A DNA stretch of 53,732 bases from Sphaerisporangium album (GTDB lineage Bacteria > Actinomycetota > Actinomycetes > Streptosporangiales > Streptosporangiaceae). The notes beneath the pieces are model-generated. The model made no database searches. It saw only the letters and a list, made by a program, of their open reading frames with translations, and was not told the DNA's origin. The DNA lies in the NCBI RefSeq assembly GCF_003323745.1, contig NZ_QOIL01000036.1, positions 1-53,732 on the forward strand, written 5' to 3'. The position numbers and the translations under genes are program-made. This document shows, piece after piece, positions 35,924 through 44,568 of this stretch; the stretch's first letter is position 1; every line of letters starts with the position of its first letter.

Positions 35924-36419
35924 CCGGCTCGACCAGCCGCGCGAGCTCCGGCGCACCCTGCGCCCGCACTACGACCCCGAGGCGTTCGGACGGCTTTCCG
36001 AGCGGTTCGCCCGGTTCCTGGGCACGGCCCGGTTCCTCGTGTACATGACGGTGTTCATCGCGGTCTGGGTGCTCTGGAATGCCCTCGCCCCGAGAACCCT
36101 GGCGTTCGACCCCTATCCGTTCATCTTCCTGACCCTGATCCTCTCGCTCCAGGCCTCCTACGCCGCGCCGCTGATCCTGCTCGCGCAGAACCGCCAGGCG
36201 GACCGCGACCGCGTCCAGGGCGAGCAGGACCGGATGGCGGGCGAGCGCAACCAGGCCGAGGTGGAGTACCTCACCCGCGAGCTCGCCGGGCTCCGGCTGG
36301 CCATCGGCGAGCTGGCCACCCGCGACTACATCAGGAGCGAGCTGGAGCACCTGCTGGACGAGATCCACGCCTCGCCGGACGGCCGGGGACGGCCGGAGAC
36401 CCACTCCCGGGACGCCTGA
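35913..36419 (+). CDS. DUF1003 membrane protein
   Basis: 168 residues. RFARFLGTARFLVYMTVFIA and the following WVLWNALAP form the first TM helix; PYPFIFLTLILSLQASYAAP with LILLAQNRQADRD forms the second and the conserved DUF1003 motif. A coiled-coil-like C-terminus (EVEYLTRELAGLRLAIGELA) follows. Function unknown. The GTG at 35913 lies inside the preceding gene with GGAGG upstream, so the two are translationally coupled. This suggests the DUF1003 protein supplies the membrane part for the soluble MgtE-domain protein (inference). Confidence 0.9.
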   Translation: MAPDRLDQPRELRRTLRPHYDPEAFGRLSERFARFLGTARFLVYMTVFIAVWVLWNALAPRTLAFDPYPFIFLTLILSLQASYAAPLILLAQNRQADRDRVQGEQDRMAGERNQAEVEYLTRELAGLRLAIGELATRDYIRSELEHLLDEIHASPDGRGRPETHSRDA

Positions 36420-36496
36420 GCGGAGGCGGATACCGGCGGGCCCCATGGAGGAACGGCGGCCTGTGGAGGAACGGGGGCCGTGGCGGACGACCCGGC

Positions 36497-36955
36497 TCAG
36501 TCCGAGGCCGGAGGGAAGAGCTTGGCCAGCATGGCGGCGCACTGCCGGAGCTCCTGGTCGTCCAGCAGGCCCAGGAACCGCCCGTGGACGGCGCGCAGGT
36601 AGGTGGGGGTGGCCTCCGACAGGCGCGCCTCGCCCGCCTCGGTGAGCACCGCGTAGAGCCCGCGCGCGTCGCTCGGGCAGGCCTCGCGCTCCACCAGCCC
36701 GTCCCGCTGGAGGCGGTCGATCAGCCGCGTCAGCCCGCTGCGCGACAGCAGCACCCGGTCGGCCAGGTCGTTCATGCGCAGCCGCCGCCCGGGGCTCTCG
36801 GCGAGCTGGCAGAGCACGTCGTAGGCGGCGGGCGCGAGATCGTGCTCGCTCACCAGCGCGACCTCCAGGCTCCGGGTGATCTGCACCTGGGCCCGCTGCA
36901 GAATGCGCCAGACGATGAGTTGCTGCGGGGTGATCTCCGCCGTCATGGACGTCAC
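36497..36955 (-). CDS. MarR-family transcriptional regulator
   Basis: 152 residues, standard MarR length. The winged helix is visible: YDVLCQLAESPGRRLRMNDL, ADRVLLSRSGLTRLIDRLQR and GLVEREACPSDARGLYAVLT. The GTG at 36955 is used; an ATG three codons later (36946) is possible. It is divergent from mrp, with 113 bases between them, and so could regulate itself or mrp. No clear dyad was identified in that gap. Confidence 0.92.
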   Translation of the reverse strand: MTSMTAEITPQQLIVWRILQRAQVQITRSLEVALVSEHDLAPAAYDVLCQLAESPGRRLRMNDLADRVLLSRSGLTRLIDRLQRDGLVEREACPSDARGLYAVLTEAGEARLSEATPTYLRAVHGRFLGLLDDQELRQCAAMLAKLFPPASD

Positions 36956-37056
36956 GCGGTCATCCTAGAAGGTCGCATAACGACACACACCTCACTGTGG
37001 CCGTCTCTTGGCCGTACGGCAAGGGGTCGTGATTAGTAGGATCGGCCCTGGGTTCG

Positions 37057-37062
37057 TAGCAT
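37057..37062 (+). promoter_or_regulatory. -10 box of a leaderless promoter (mrp)
   Basis: TAGCAT ends 6 bases before the ATG at 37069, with no ribosome-binding site. Confidence 0.5.
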
Positions 37063-37068
37063 GGATCC

Positions 37069-38208
37069 ATGGCACCAACCCCAGAAGTGGTGACGGCTGC
37101 GCTCGCGACGGTCAACGACCCGGAGATCCGCAGGCCGATCACCGACCTTGACATGGTCAAGAGCGTCGATATCTCCCCGGACGGGGTGGTGCGGGTCGGC
37201 GTCTATCTCACGGTCGCCGGCTGCCCGATGCGCGACACGATCACACGCGACGTCACCGCCGCCGTCTCCAAGCTCGACGGCGTCACCCGCGTCCACGTCG
37301 ACCTGGACGTCATGAGCACCGAGCAGCGCAAGACGCTCCAGACCAAGCTGCGCGGCAACCGCGGCCCCGAGAAGGAGATCCCCTTCTCCAAGCCCGGCTC
37401 GCTGACCCGCGTGTTCGCCGTGGCGAGCGGCAAGGGCGGCGTGGGCAAGTCGTCCGTCACCGTCAACCTCGCCGCGGCGATGGCCACCTCGGGCCTGAAG
37501 GTCGGCGTGCTCGACGCCGACATCTACGGCCACTCCGTGCCGCGCATGCTGGGCGTGAGCGAGCGCCCCACCAAGGTCGAGGACATGATCATGCCGCCGG
37601 TGGCGCATGACATCAAGGTCATCTCGGTCGGCATGTTCAAGCCGCCGGGCAACTCCCCCGTGGTGTGGCGCGGGCCCATGCTCGACCGCGCGCTCCACCA
37701 GTTCCTCGCCGACGTCTACTGGGGCGACCTGGACGTCCTGCTCATGGACCTGCCCCCGGGCACCGGCGACATCGCGATCTCGGTGGCGCAGCGCATGCCC
37801 GGCGCCGAGATCCTGATCGTGACCACCCCGCAGCAGGCCGCCGCCGAGGTCGCCGAGCGCGCCGGTTCGATCGCCACCCAGACCCACCAGCAGATCGCCG
37901 GCGTCATCGAGAACATGGCCTGGCTGCCCTGCCCGCACTGCGACGAGCGCATCGCGGTGTTCGGCGAGGGCGGCGGGCAGAGCGTCGCCGACGGCCTCAC
38001 CCGCGCCCTCGGCGCCCGCGTCCCCCTGCTCGGCCAGGTCCCGATCGACCTGCGCCTGCGCGAGGGTGGCGACAACGGCAAGCCGCTGGTGCTCACCGAC
38101 CCCGACAGCCCCGCGGCCACCGAGCTGCGGCGCATCGCCGAGGGCCTCGGCAGGAAGTCCAGCAGCCTGAAGGGCCTCCAGCTCGGGCTTTCGCCCGCGG
38201 GGCGCTGA
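37069..38208 (+). CDS. mrp: Mrp/NBP35 (ApbC) P-loop Fe-S carrier ATPase
   Basis: 379 residues. An N-terminal MIP18/DUF59 domain (about 1-95, DPEIRRPITDLDMVKSVDI and TVAGCPMRDTI) precedes a deviant Walker A ASGKGGVGKSSVTVNLAAAM (about 119-138), DADIYGHSVPRMLG, LLMDLPPGTGD and the C-terminal CPHC (about 287-290) that holds a bridging Fe-S cluster in the dimer. The protein assembles Fe-S clusters and delivers them to apoproteins. Position next to tatB, htrA, anti-sigma and sigE matches the M. tuberculosis order (Rv1229c to Rv1221). Terminated by a strong hairpin. Confidence 0.95.
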   Translation: MAPTPEVVTAALATVNDPEIRRPITDLDMVKSVDISPDGVVRVGVYLTVAGCPMRDTITRDVTAAVSKLDGVTRVHVDLDVMSTEQRKTLQTKLRGNRGPEKEIPFSKPGSLTRVFAVASGKGGVGKSSVTVNLAAAMATSGLKVGVLDADIYGHSVPRMLGVSERPTKVEDMIMPPVAHDIKVISVGMFKPPGNSPVVWRGPMLDRALHQFLADVYWGDLDVLLMDLPPGTGDIAISVAQRMPGAEILIVTTPQQAAAEVAERAGSIATQTHQQIAGVIENMAWLPCPHCDERIAVFGEGGGQSVADGLTRALGARVPLLGQVPIDLRLREGGDNGKPLVLTDPDSPAATELRRIAEGLGRKSSSLKGLQLGLSPAGR

Positions 38209-38214
38209 GACGCC

Positions 38215-38234
38215 GCTCCAGGCGCGCCTGGAGC
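38215..38234. repeat. 20-bp perfect palindrome after mrp
   Basis: GCTCCAGGCG followed directly by CGCCTGGAGC, starting 7 bases after the mrp stop. With no loop bases it folds less well as an RNA terminator than the hairpin at 38249 and may add to it. Confidence 0.6.
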
Positions 38235-38248
38235 ACCCGTACATGTGA

Positions 38249-38280
38249 GAAGGGGACCCGCCCTGAGGTGGGTCCCCTTC
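38249..38280 (+). terminator. Hairpin terminator of mrp
   Basis: GAAGGGGACCC pairs with GGGTCCCCTTC (11 bp, loop of 10) and is followed by TTCGCGTCTTC. Confidence 0.75.
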
Positions 38281-38385
38281 TTCGCGTCTTCAGGGCCCTT
38301 CGCGTCTACGAGGCGCACGGCCCGGCGTACCCGGCGCCGTGCCGCCTGGCCCCTCGGTGGCGTACGGCCCGCCCGTACCGACCCG

Positions 38386-38760
38386 TCAGGTGGCCTCGGA
38401 GTCGTACGGCGGGATCTCGCCGTACGCGAGCTCGCCGCCGGCCCCCGCCATGGCGTACGGCTCGTCGTAGGACGACGGCGGGTCGTCGACGTCGGCCGCC
38501 GGGCGTTTCCAGTCGTCCTCGAGATCCTGCAGAAGGTGCTTCCTGACGAAGTTCTTCGGATGCAGGTCGGTCGGGTCGAAGTTCGCGAACTCCGGCCCCA
38601 GGTTGTCCTGCAGGTCGCTCCTCGCGTTGTTCGCCATCTGACGGACCTGCCGCAGCATGCGGCCGGCCTGGGCCGCCGCGCCGGGAAGCTTGTCCGGCCC
38701 GAAGACCAGCAGGGCGATCACCACGAGCGCCAATATCTCCGGCCACCCGAGTCCGAACAC
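38386..38760 (-). CDS. tatB: Sec-independent protein translocase TatB
   Basis: 124 residues. The N-terminal MFGLGWPEILALVVIALLVF GPDKLP is the TatA/B TM helix and hinge; the amphipathic helix (AAAQAGRMLRQVRQMANNAR) follows, with DPTDLHPKNFVRKHLLQD typical of actinomycete TatB. It works with TatC and TatA (not in the window) to export folded proteins. Two Tat-signal proteins occur at 49-52 kb. GTG start at 38760 with AGGAGA upstream. It lies downstream of htrA on the same strand, 123 bases away. Confidence 0.94.
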   Translation of the reverse strand: MFGLGWPEILALVVIALLVFGPDKLPGAAAQAGRMLRQVRQMANNARSDLQDNLGPEFANFDPTDLHPKNFVRKHLLQDLEDDWKRPAADVDDPPSSYDEPYAMAGAGGELAYGEIPPYDSEAT

Positions 38761-38883
38761 TGTGATCTCCTAGGCTCTGCTACGCCGAACGCCTGCCGCC
38801 CGGCCTGGAGCGGCCGACGGCGACCCCGGCTAACCCCAGACTAATGCCACGGCCGGCCGGAGGCACCATGCGAGGGGCGTATA

Positions 38884-40533
38884 TCACGACGGCTGTGGGG
38901 TCGGCACCGGAACGGCGTCGATGGTCACGCTGGCGGTCATGTCCCGTCCATCTCGGCGGAACTTCAGCGTCACCGTGTCCCCGGGCGCCTTGCTGCGGAT
39001 CGCGACGATCAGCTCGGCCTGGTCGCTGACCGGGTTCCCGTCGATCGCCAGGATGACGTCGCCGGGCTTCATGCCCGCCTTGTCCGCCGGACCGCCCGGG
39101 ACCACCGGCGGCTGGCCCTGCTCGGCCGTCGTGGCGATGCGCACGCCCTCGCCCTGGTAGTCAGGGTCGAGCTGGACGCCGATGCGGGACTTCTTCGCCG
39201 AGCCGGTGGTGATCAGCTCTTCGGCCACCCGCCGCACGTGGTTGATCGGGATCGAGAAGCCGAGCCCGATGCTGCCGCTCTGCGAGCCCAGGGAGCTGTT
39301 GCCGAGCGTGGCGATGGCCGAGTTGACGCCGATGACCTCGCCGGCCCCGTTGACCAGCGGGCCGCCCGAGTTGCCTGGGTTGATCGCCGCGTCGGTCTGG
39401 ATGGCGTTGATGAACGACGACTCGCTCCCGCTCTCGCCTCCGGCCGTCACCGGGCGGTTGAGCGAGCTGATGATGCCCGTCGTGACCGTGCCGGTGAGCC
39501 CGAGCGGGGAGCCGATCGCGATGACCGGGTCGCCCACGACCACGCGGTCGGAGTTGCCGAGGGTGATCTCCGGGACGCCGAAGGTGTCGTCGGGCTTGAC
39601 CACCGCGATGTCCGAGCTCGGGTCACGCCCGACGATCTTGGCCGCGGTGGACTTCTTGTCGTTGAAGGTGATCTTGATGTTGCCGGTCTGCGCCGCCGCG
39701 GCCACGACGTGGTTGTTCGTGACGACGTACCCGCCCTTGATCACGAAGCCCGAGCCCGTGCCGGCCTCGCTGTTGCCCCGGACGTCCAGCGACACCACGC
39801 TCGGCAGGACCTTGGAGGCCACGCCCGCCACGGAGTCCGGGGCCCGGTTGACGATCGCGCCCGTGGGCGTGCCGAGCGAGTACGCCGGGTCGACGCCGTC
39901 GCCGTTCGATCGGGTGAGCAGGTAGGTGCCGACGCTGCCCGCGGTCGACGCCACCAGGGCGATCACGACGGCGAGCGCGGCCAGCACGCCCGTCCTCGGC
40001 CCGCGGGAGCCCGCGGCGCCCGTCTCGGTGCGGGGCGCGCCGGGCGGCGGCGCCCACCCCGGACCCATGCCGTACGGGTTGCGCGGCGGGGGCGGGCCGT
40101 ACGGGCCGCCGGGACCGCCTGGGTAGGGACCGCCGGGCGAGCCGTACGGGGCCTGACGCGGCGACGGCGGGACCGGGCCGGAGGGGTTGCCCCAGCCGGA
40201 CGCCCCCTCGCCCCCCGGCCGCCGCCCGGTGTCGTCGCCGGACTCGGCGGCGAAAGGGACGAGCGTGTCGGTCATGGTGTCGCGCGGGGCGTACGGGCCG
40301 GGCGCGAACGGGTCGCCGCCCTCATACCCCTGCCCTCTCGCCGCGAACGGGTTGGGGCCGGTGAAGGCGTCCGGCCCCGACACGGGCGCGCCCGCCGGGC
40401 GGCCGTCGGACGCGGGCAGGAACTCCGGCCGGACGCGCATCACGCCCGGCTCCCCCGGCGGCGAGCCCTCACTGGAGCGCTGGGATGAAGCGGCCACGTC
40501 CCCGGCATCGAAGGTACGTGTCTCGTCGGTCAT
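38884..40533 (-). CDS. htrA: HtrA/DegP-type S1C serine protease with PDZ domain
   Basis: 549 residues from the ATG at 40533. A Pro/Gly-rich cytoplasmic tail (1-180), one TM helix (VLAALAVVIALVASTAGSVG), then a trypsin-like domain with His in NNHVVAAA (about 276), Asp in SSDIAVVK (about 308) and Ser in GNSGGPLV (about 388). The C-terminal PDZ domain (about 450-545) contains ADKAGMKPGDVILAIDGNPV. It degrades misfolded exported proteins. Longer starts at 40593 and 40620 are rejected: the last overlaps the likely -35. It lies downstream of the sigE-anti-sigma pair, the classic extracytoplasmic stress arrangement. Confidence 0.94.
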   Translation of the reverse strand: MTDETRTFDAGDVAASSQRSSEGSPPGEPGVMRVRPEFLPASDGRPAGAPVSGPDAFTGPNPFAARGQGYEGGDPFAPGPYAPRDTMTDTLVPFAAESGDDTGRRPGGEGASGWGNPSGPVPPSPRQAPYGSPGGPYPGGPGGPYGPPPPRNPYGMGPGWAPPPGAPRTETGAAGSRGPRTGVLAALAVVIALVASTAGSVGTYLLTRSNGDGVDPAYSLGTPTGAIVNRAPDSVAGVASKVLPSVVSLDVRGNSEAGTGSGFVIKGGYVVTNNHVVAAAAQTGNIKITFNDKKSTAAKIVGRDPSSDIAVVKPDDTFGVPEITLGNSDRVVVGDPVIAIGSPLGLTGTVTTGIISSLNRPVTAGGESGSESSFINAIQTDAAINPGNSGGPLVNGAGEVIGVNSAIATLGNSSLGSQSGSIGLGFSIPINHVRRVAEELITTGSAKKSRIGVQLDPDYQGEGVRIATTAEQGQPPVVPGGPADKAGMKPGDVILAIDGNPVSDQAELIVAIRSKAPGDTVTLKFRRDGRDMTASVTIDAVPVPTPQPS

Positions 40534-40591
40534 CGAACGCTCACTCCCGGGGCTGTCGGCGGCGGCTACGTCAGATTGTCTCTCCGACCGC

Positions 40592-40620
40592 ATACGAACG
40601 CCGTAAACGCCGCCCGTCAA
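40592..40620 (-). promoter_or_regulatory. Candidate htrA promoter
   Basis: On the minus strand TTGACG (40615-40620) is followed after 17 bases by TCGTAT (40592-40597), about 60 bases upstream of the chosen start. The -35 is near ideal; the -10 is weak. Confidence 0.4.
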
Positions 40621-40701
40621 GGGTCCATCCGATCGTATGCCCGCCCCGGCGCGAACGGCACGGACACCCGCCCGCCCCGGCCCGCGTCACGTTCCGGAAG
40701 G

Positions 40702-41226
40702 TCAGGGCTGCCGCGCGGGGGTGCCCATGCGCCCCGGCACGAGCTGACCGGCCGGTGGGGTCGTGCGGTGCTGGTTGGCGAACATCTCGACCGGCGGCGA
40801 CGTCGGCCTGTCGCCGGTGCCGCCCACCATGAAGAGCGTGCCGAGCGCCACGGCCGCCGAGGCCACGCCGACGGCGACGTAACCCGCCCGGCGGCCCCCC
40901 TGCGAGCGACCCGGCCCGGAGAAGCCTCCTCCGCGCCGCGGCCTGTTGTCCGACGGCGAGGTCATCGAATAGGTCGTACTGGGAAACGGGCGCACCCGCG
41001 GCGGGATCGGCCCGCCCGGCTCGGACATCCGAAGCAGCGACATCGTCAGGTCCGCCGGGACGGCCGGCGGGTCCAGCGACCGCAGGCGGCTCTTGAGCGC
41101 CCGGATCGAGTCCAGCTCCGCGCGGCAGTCCGCACAGAAGGTCAGATGCGCCAGGGCCCGTTCGCGCTCGGCGTGACCGAGCTCACCGTCTATGAGCGCT
41201 GAGGCGCGCTCTCCGAGATGGCTCAT
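40702..41226 (-). CDS. Zinc-binding anti-sigma factor (RseA-like, zf-HC2)
   Basis: 174 residues. The N-terminal ZAS domain is clear: [20 protein letters not shown], then HLTFCADC (HxxxCxxC, about 27-34). A single TM helix ([20 protein letters not shown], about 116-136) gives a membrane-bound anti-sigma with a short outer tail. It holds the sigma factor encoded just upstream and releases it on envelope or redox stress. The ATG overlaps the sigma stop (ATGA) and GGAGGGAGC precedes it, so the pair is made in a fixed ratio. Corresponds to RseA (Rv1222) by position. Confidence 0.92.
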   Translation of the reverse strand: MSHLGERASALIDGELGHAERERALAHLTFCADCRAELDSIRALKSRLRSLDPPAVPADLTMSLLRMSEPGGPIPPRVRPFPSTTYSMTSPSDNRPRRGGGFSGPGRSQGGRRAGYVAVGVASAAVALGTLFMVGGTGDRPTSPPVEMFANQHRTTPPAGQLVPGRMGTPARQP

Positions 41227-41882
41227 GCTCCCTCCCTGGTTACGGTCGGGGGGAGTTCGTCGCGGCGGGGCGCCCGGTGCTCGAGCGCCTCGCGCAACTG
41301 GCTGCGACCGCGGTGGATACGGCTGCGGACGGTGCCCAGCTTCACGCCGAGCGTCGCCGCGATCTCCTCGTAGGACAGGCCCTCGATGTCGCACAGCACG
41401 ACGGCCGCGCGGAACTCCGGCTGGAGCGAGTCGAGCGCCGCCTGGATGTCGGGTTCGAGCTGGGCGTCGTCGAACACCTGCGCCGGCGAAGGCTCGCGCC
41501 CCCGCAGGCGCTCGGCGGCGTCGTCGCCGAGCCCCTCGAACCTGATGCGCTGGCGACGCCGCGCCATGTCCAGGAAGAGGTTGGTCGTGATGCGGTGCAG
41601 CCAGCCCTCGAAAGTGCCCGGGGTGTAGCTGGACAGCGACCGGAACACCCGGACGAAGACCTCCTGCGTGAGGTCCTCGGCGTCGTGAACGTTGCCGGTC
41701 AGTCTGTAGGCCAGCCGATAGACGCGCGCGGAATGCGCGCGCACGACCTCCTCCCAGGTGGGAGGCGTCCACGCTCCGTCGGCCGACCGGGGGTCGCCCC
41801 CCGCCAACGCGTCATCTGGAGTATCAGCCTGGTGGTAGTCGTCCACCAGCACTCCTCTCTCCGGGACCACCGCTACAGCCAT
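41223..41882 (-). CDS. sigE: ECF RNA polymerase sigma factor, SigE type
   Basis: 219 residues from the ATG at 41882. Sigma region 2 runs from [20 protein letters not shown] through [20 protein letters not shown] (about 45-95), with [12 protein letters not shown] after it. Region 4 (about 150-205) contains [40 protein letters not shown] and [11 protein letters not shown]. It is followed by its zinc anti-sigma and htrA. The open frame continues upstream to 42173, but that part translates into repeats of the regulatory region and has no ribosome-binding site; GCAGG precedes the chosen ATG. Confidence 0.95.
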   Translation of the reverse strand: MAVAVVPERGVLVDDYHQADTPDDALAGGDPRSADGAWTPPTWEEVVRAHSARVYRLAYRLTGNVHDAEDLTQEVFVRVFRSLSSYTPGTFEGWLHRITTNLFLDMARRRQRIRFEGLGDDAAERLRGREPSPAQVFDDAQLEPDIQAALDSLQPEFRAAVVLCDIEGLSYEEIAATLGVKLGTVRSRIHRGRSQLREALEHRAPRRDELPPTVTREGA

Positions 41883-41974
41883 AGTGCCTGCTTTCGTCCC
41901 CTCCTGCGTACCCACGGCCCAACCTGGCCGCGCCGTGGTTTCCCCGCGTGCGCCTCGCACACGACCTTCATAAC

Positions 41975-42037
41975 GTTCATGAGCGTTCGCGAACTTCCCC
42001 GAACTCGAGTGAACCTGGTTGAACAAAGGTCGTTCAA
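41975..42037. promoter_or_regulatory. 10-bp-phased GAAC/GTTC half-site array between sigE and the methyltransferase gene
   Basis: GAAC begins at 41991, 42001, 42011 and 42021, exactly 10 bases apart. GTTC begins at 41975 and 41985, also 10 apart, and again at 42032. Two perfect dyads arise: GTTCGCGAAC (41985-41994) and TTGAAC-N7-GTTCAA (42019-42037). All half-sites therefore lie on one face of the DNA, in the 256-base divergent gap that must hold the sigE promoter. Confidence 0.6.
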
Positions 42038-42138
42038 AGCGTGCAACGTACCCGTTGTGGCGTGAGTTCCCGTTCGGCCCCGACTCCCCTAGGCTGCGAC
42101 CAATACGTGCGTCCGGCGAAAGCGGGGAGGAGAGGCCG

Positions 42139-42789
42139 ATGGCCCCGACGCCGACGAGTCCGGTGGAGGCCACACTGGCCTACGCGGAGGAGTTCCACTA
42201 CGAGGACGAGGTGCTACAGGTCGCGAGGCGGCGCGGGCTGGAGGTCGGGGCCGTCCCGATCCTGCCCGGCGGCGGCGCGGCGCTGAGCTTCCTCGCCACG
42301 GCGATCAACGCCAGGGCCGTGGTCGAGGTCGGCACGGGCTGCGGCGTCTCGGGCCTGTGGCTGCTGCGCGGCATGCGCGCGGACGGCACGCTGACCAGCG
42401 TCGACGTCGAGCCGGAACATCAGCGGCTGGCCCGCCAGACCTTCGCCGAGGCCGGGTTCTCCGGCAGCAGGGTGCGCCTGATCACAGGCCGCGCCCTGGA
42501 CGTCCTGCCCCGCCTGGCCGACGGCGGGTACGACCTCGTCTTCTGCGACGCGGCCAAGCAGGAGTACGGCGACTACCTGGCCGAGGCCGTCCGCCTGCTG
42601 CGGCCCGGCGGCATCGTCGCCTTCGACAACGCGCTCTGGCACAACCGGGTGGCCGACCCCGCCCAGCGCGACCCGGACACCGTCGCGATCCGCGAGCTCG
42701 GCAAGCTGGTCAAGGGCGACGAGCGGCTGCGCGCGCTGATGATGCCGCTCGGCGACGGCCTGCTGGCCGCGGTCAAGACCGCCAACTGA
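42139..42789 (+). CDS. SAM-dependent O-methyltransferase (class I, Rv1220c-like)
   Basis: 216 residues from the ATG at 42139 (GGGGAGGAGAGG upstream). The class I fold: [20 protein letters not shown], then [11 protein letters not shown] (SAM loop, about 55-70), [15 protein letters not shown] (acidic end of strand 2), [16 protein letters not shown] (metal and catalytic acid) and [16 protein letters not shown]. It belongs to the catechol/caffeoyl-CoA O-methyltransferase group, which needs a divalent metal. The substrate is unknown. Divergence from sigE is conserved in mycobacteria (Rv1220c/Rv1221), which suggests a shared stress link (inference). Confidence 0.93.
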   Translation: MAPTPTSPVEATLAYAEEFHYEDEVLQVARRRGLEVGAVPILPGGGAALSFLATAINARAVVEVGTGCGVSGLWLLRGMRADGTLTSVDVEPEHQRLARQTFAEAGFSGSRVRLITGRALDVLPRLADGGYDLVFCDAAKQEYGDYLAEAVRLLRPGGIVAFDNALWHNRVADPAQRDPDTVAIRELGKLVKGDERLRALMMPLGDGLLAAVKTAN

Positions 42790-42792
42790 GCC

Positions 42793-42810
42793 GGCGGGCC
42801 CCCGCCCGCC
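42793..42810. terminator. Short GC hairpin between convergent methyltransferase and pepA genes
   Basis: GGCGGGC-CCCC-GCCCGCC, a 7-bp stem 3 bases after the methyltransferase stop and 14 before the pepA stop on the other strand. It can act in both directions. Confidence 0.5.
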
Positions 42811-42823
42811 GCGAGCGCGCGGG

Positions 42824-44275
42824 CTACGAGGACAGCCACTCCAGCAGCAGCCGGGTGCCGAAGCCGGTGGCCCCCTTGGTGAAGATGCCGTCGTCGGACG
42901 TGCTGCGGGCGACTCCGGCGATGTCCAGGTGGGCCCAGCGGCGGCCGCCGGCGAACTCGCGCAGGAACAGCGCCGCCGTGATCGCCCCGCCCCCGTACGT
43001 GCCCTCGGCGTCGATGTTGGACAGGTCGGCCACCGGCGAGTCCAGCGCGGGGCGGTACTCGTCGATGAGGGGCATGCGCCACAGCGGGTCACCGGACGCG
43101 GTTCCGGCCTCCACGAGCTCCTTGACCAGGTCGTCGCTCGGGGAGAACACCGCTCCGATGTCGCGGCCGAGCGCGATGCCGATGGCCCCGGTGAGGGTGG
43201 CGACGTCGACCACGGTGTCGGGCTCCAGGACGTCGTCGGCGTACGCCAGGGCGTCGGCCAGCACCAGCCTGCCCTCGGCGTCGGTGTTGAGCACCTCCAC
43301 CGTGCGGCCGCCGTAGTGGGTGATCACGTCACCCGGGCGCTGCGCGGAGCCGGACGGCATGTTCTCGGCCGCGGCGACCAGGCCCGTCACGCGGGTGCGC
43401 ACGCCCAGCGCGCCCAGCGCCCCCAGCACGGAGATCACCACCGCGCCGCCCGCCATGTCGGTCTTCATGAACTTCATGCCGTCGGTGGGCTTGAGGGACA
43501 GGCCGCCGCTGTCGAAGGTGATGCCCTTGCCGACCAGCACGACATGCGTGCCGTCGGGGTCGGCGGGCTCGTAGGCGAGCTGGATCAGCCGGGGCGGGCT
43601 GACCGAGCCCTGGCCCACCGCGAGGATGCCCCCGAAGCCGCCGGCCACCAGGTCGTCCGGCTCCCACACCTTGGCCTCCAGGCCGGAGCGCCCGGCGACC
43701 TCCTCGGCGCGGGCGGCGAGCCAGGCGGGGTTCTTCTCCGAGGACGGCGTGTTGGCGAGATCGCGGGTGAGGGCCACGGCTCGGGCCACGACCTCGGCGC
43801 GCTCGATCGCCGGACGGGCCTCCTCGGGTCCGGACAGGAGGATCTCCTGGACGGCCTTGCCGCGGCTCGCGCCGATGCGCAGCCCGTAACCCGCCAGCAG
43901 GGCAGCCTCGGCGAGCGCCGACCACGCGCGCTCGCCCGCGTCGTCCGGCAGTCGCACCTCCAGCGACCGGCGTCCCCTGGCCTTGCGCGCCAGGACCGCT
44001 CCGGCCTTGCGCAGCGCGGACGGCGAGGCGTCCCCGACGCCGTACAGCAGGACCCGGCGCACGGCCTCGTCTCCCTCGCCGCCTTCGGCACGGTAGGCGA
44101 CCGGCGCCTCGACGACCTCACCGGCCTCGCCCTTGACCTCGTGGTGGGCGAGCAGGGCGTGGACGGGCACGGGAAGCTCGACGTCGGCGGTGAGGTCCCT
44201 CCCGAAGGGCACGGCCAGCAGGTCGGCGTCACCGACGGGTGTGGCGGTGAATCGGAGCGAGGTCTCGATGGGCAT
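42824..44275 (-). CDS. pepA: Leucyl aminopeptidase (M17 family)
   Basis: 483 residues, the usual M17 length. The C-terminal catalytic domain has VGKGITFDSGGLSLKPTDGM (metal-binding Lys and Asp), KTDMAGGAVVI, the family signature VLNTDAEGRLVLADALAYA (about 330) and VATLTGAIGIALG. It is a di-metal cytosolic hexamer trimming N-terminal residues from peptides, and some relatives also bind DNA. ATG start at 44275 with GGGGAGGACC upstream. The same gene occurs elsewhere in mycobacterial genomes, so its place here is not part of the Rv12xx synteny. Confidence 0.95.
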   Translation of the reverse strand: MPIETSLRFTATPVGDADLLAVPFGRDLTADVELPVPVHALLAHHEVKGEAGEVVEAPVAYRAEGGEGDEAVRRVLLYGVGDASPSALRKAGAVLARKARGRRSLEVRLPDDAGERAWSALAEAALLAGYGLRIGASRGKAVQEILLSGPEEARPAIERAEVVARAVALTRDLANTPSSEKNPAWLAARAEEVAGRSGLEAKVWEPDDLVAGGFGGILAVGQGSVSPPRLIQLAYEPADPDGTHVVLVGKGITFDSGGLSLKPTDGMKFMKTDMAGGAVVISVLGALGALGVRTRVTGLVAAAENMPSGSAQRPGDVITHYGGRTVEVLNTDAEGRLVLADALAYADDVLEPDTVVDVATLTGAIGIALGRDIGAVFSPSDDLVKELVEAGTASGDPLWRMPLIDEYRPALDSPVADLSNIDAEGTYGGGAITAALFLREFAGGRRWAHLDIAGVARSTSDDGIFTKGATGFGTRLLLEWLSS

Positions 44276-44342
44276 GGTGGTCCTCCCCGGGCCTGGGCGG
44301 GATGGCCGGCCTGAATGTGCGACAGCCCCGGCATGGGGCGCG

Positions 44343-44362
44343 CGGCCCGGCCGCCGGGGCCG
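44343..44362 (-). terminator. Possible terminator after DUF3117
   Basis: CGGCCC and GGGCCG flank an 8-base GC loop, 39 bases after the DUF3117 stop on the minus strand; the stem is only 6 bp. Confidence 0.35.
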
Positions 44363-44400
44363 TCAAGTCGCCTGTGTCGATTGGTCGGGTCAGGGGTATG

Positions 44401-44568
44401 TCAGCCGACGACGTTCTTCAGAGCGTCGCCAAGGGCTCTGGCCTCGTCCGGTGAGAGTTCGACGACAAGCCGGCCGCCACCCTCCAGAGGGACCCGCATG
44501 ACAATGCCCCGTCCTTCCTTGGTGACCTCCAGCGGACCGTCGCCGGTCCGCGGCTTCATCGCCGCCAT
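44401..44568 (-). CDS. DUF3117 family protein
   Basis: 55 residues, complete for the family: MAAMKPRTGDGPLEVTKEGR, GIVMRVPLEGGGRLVVELSP, then DEARALGDALKNVVG. Very small, highly conserved actinobacterial protein of unknown function (Rv1211 in M. tuberculosis). Start ATG at 44568 preceded by GGAAGGG; the longer in-frame start at 44643 is not conserved-looking. Divergent from the PaaX gene. Confidence 0.92.
   Translation of the reverse strand: MAAMKPRTGDGPLEVTKEGRGIVMRVPLEGGGRLVVELSPDEARALGDALKNVVG

Noticed and set aside
38215..38234. 20-bp palindrome as a regulator operator
   Set aside because: It lies just after the mrp stop and before a terminator, so a role in 3'-end formation is likelier than operator function.
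41883..42173. N-terminal extension of SigE to residue -97
   Set aside because: It would translate the phased GAAC region and has no ribosome-binding site; sigma homology starts after 41882.
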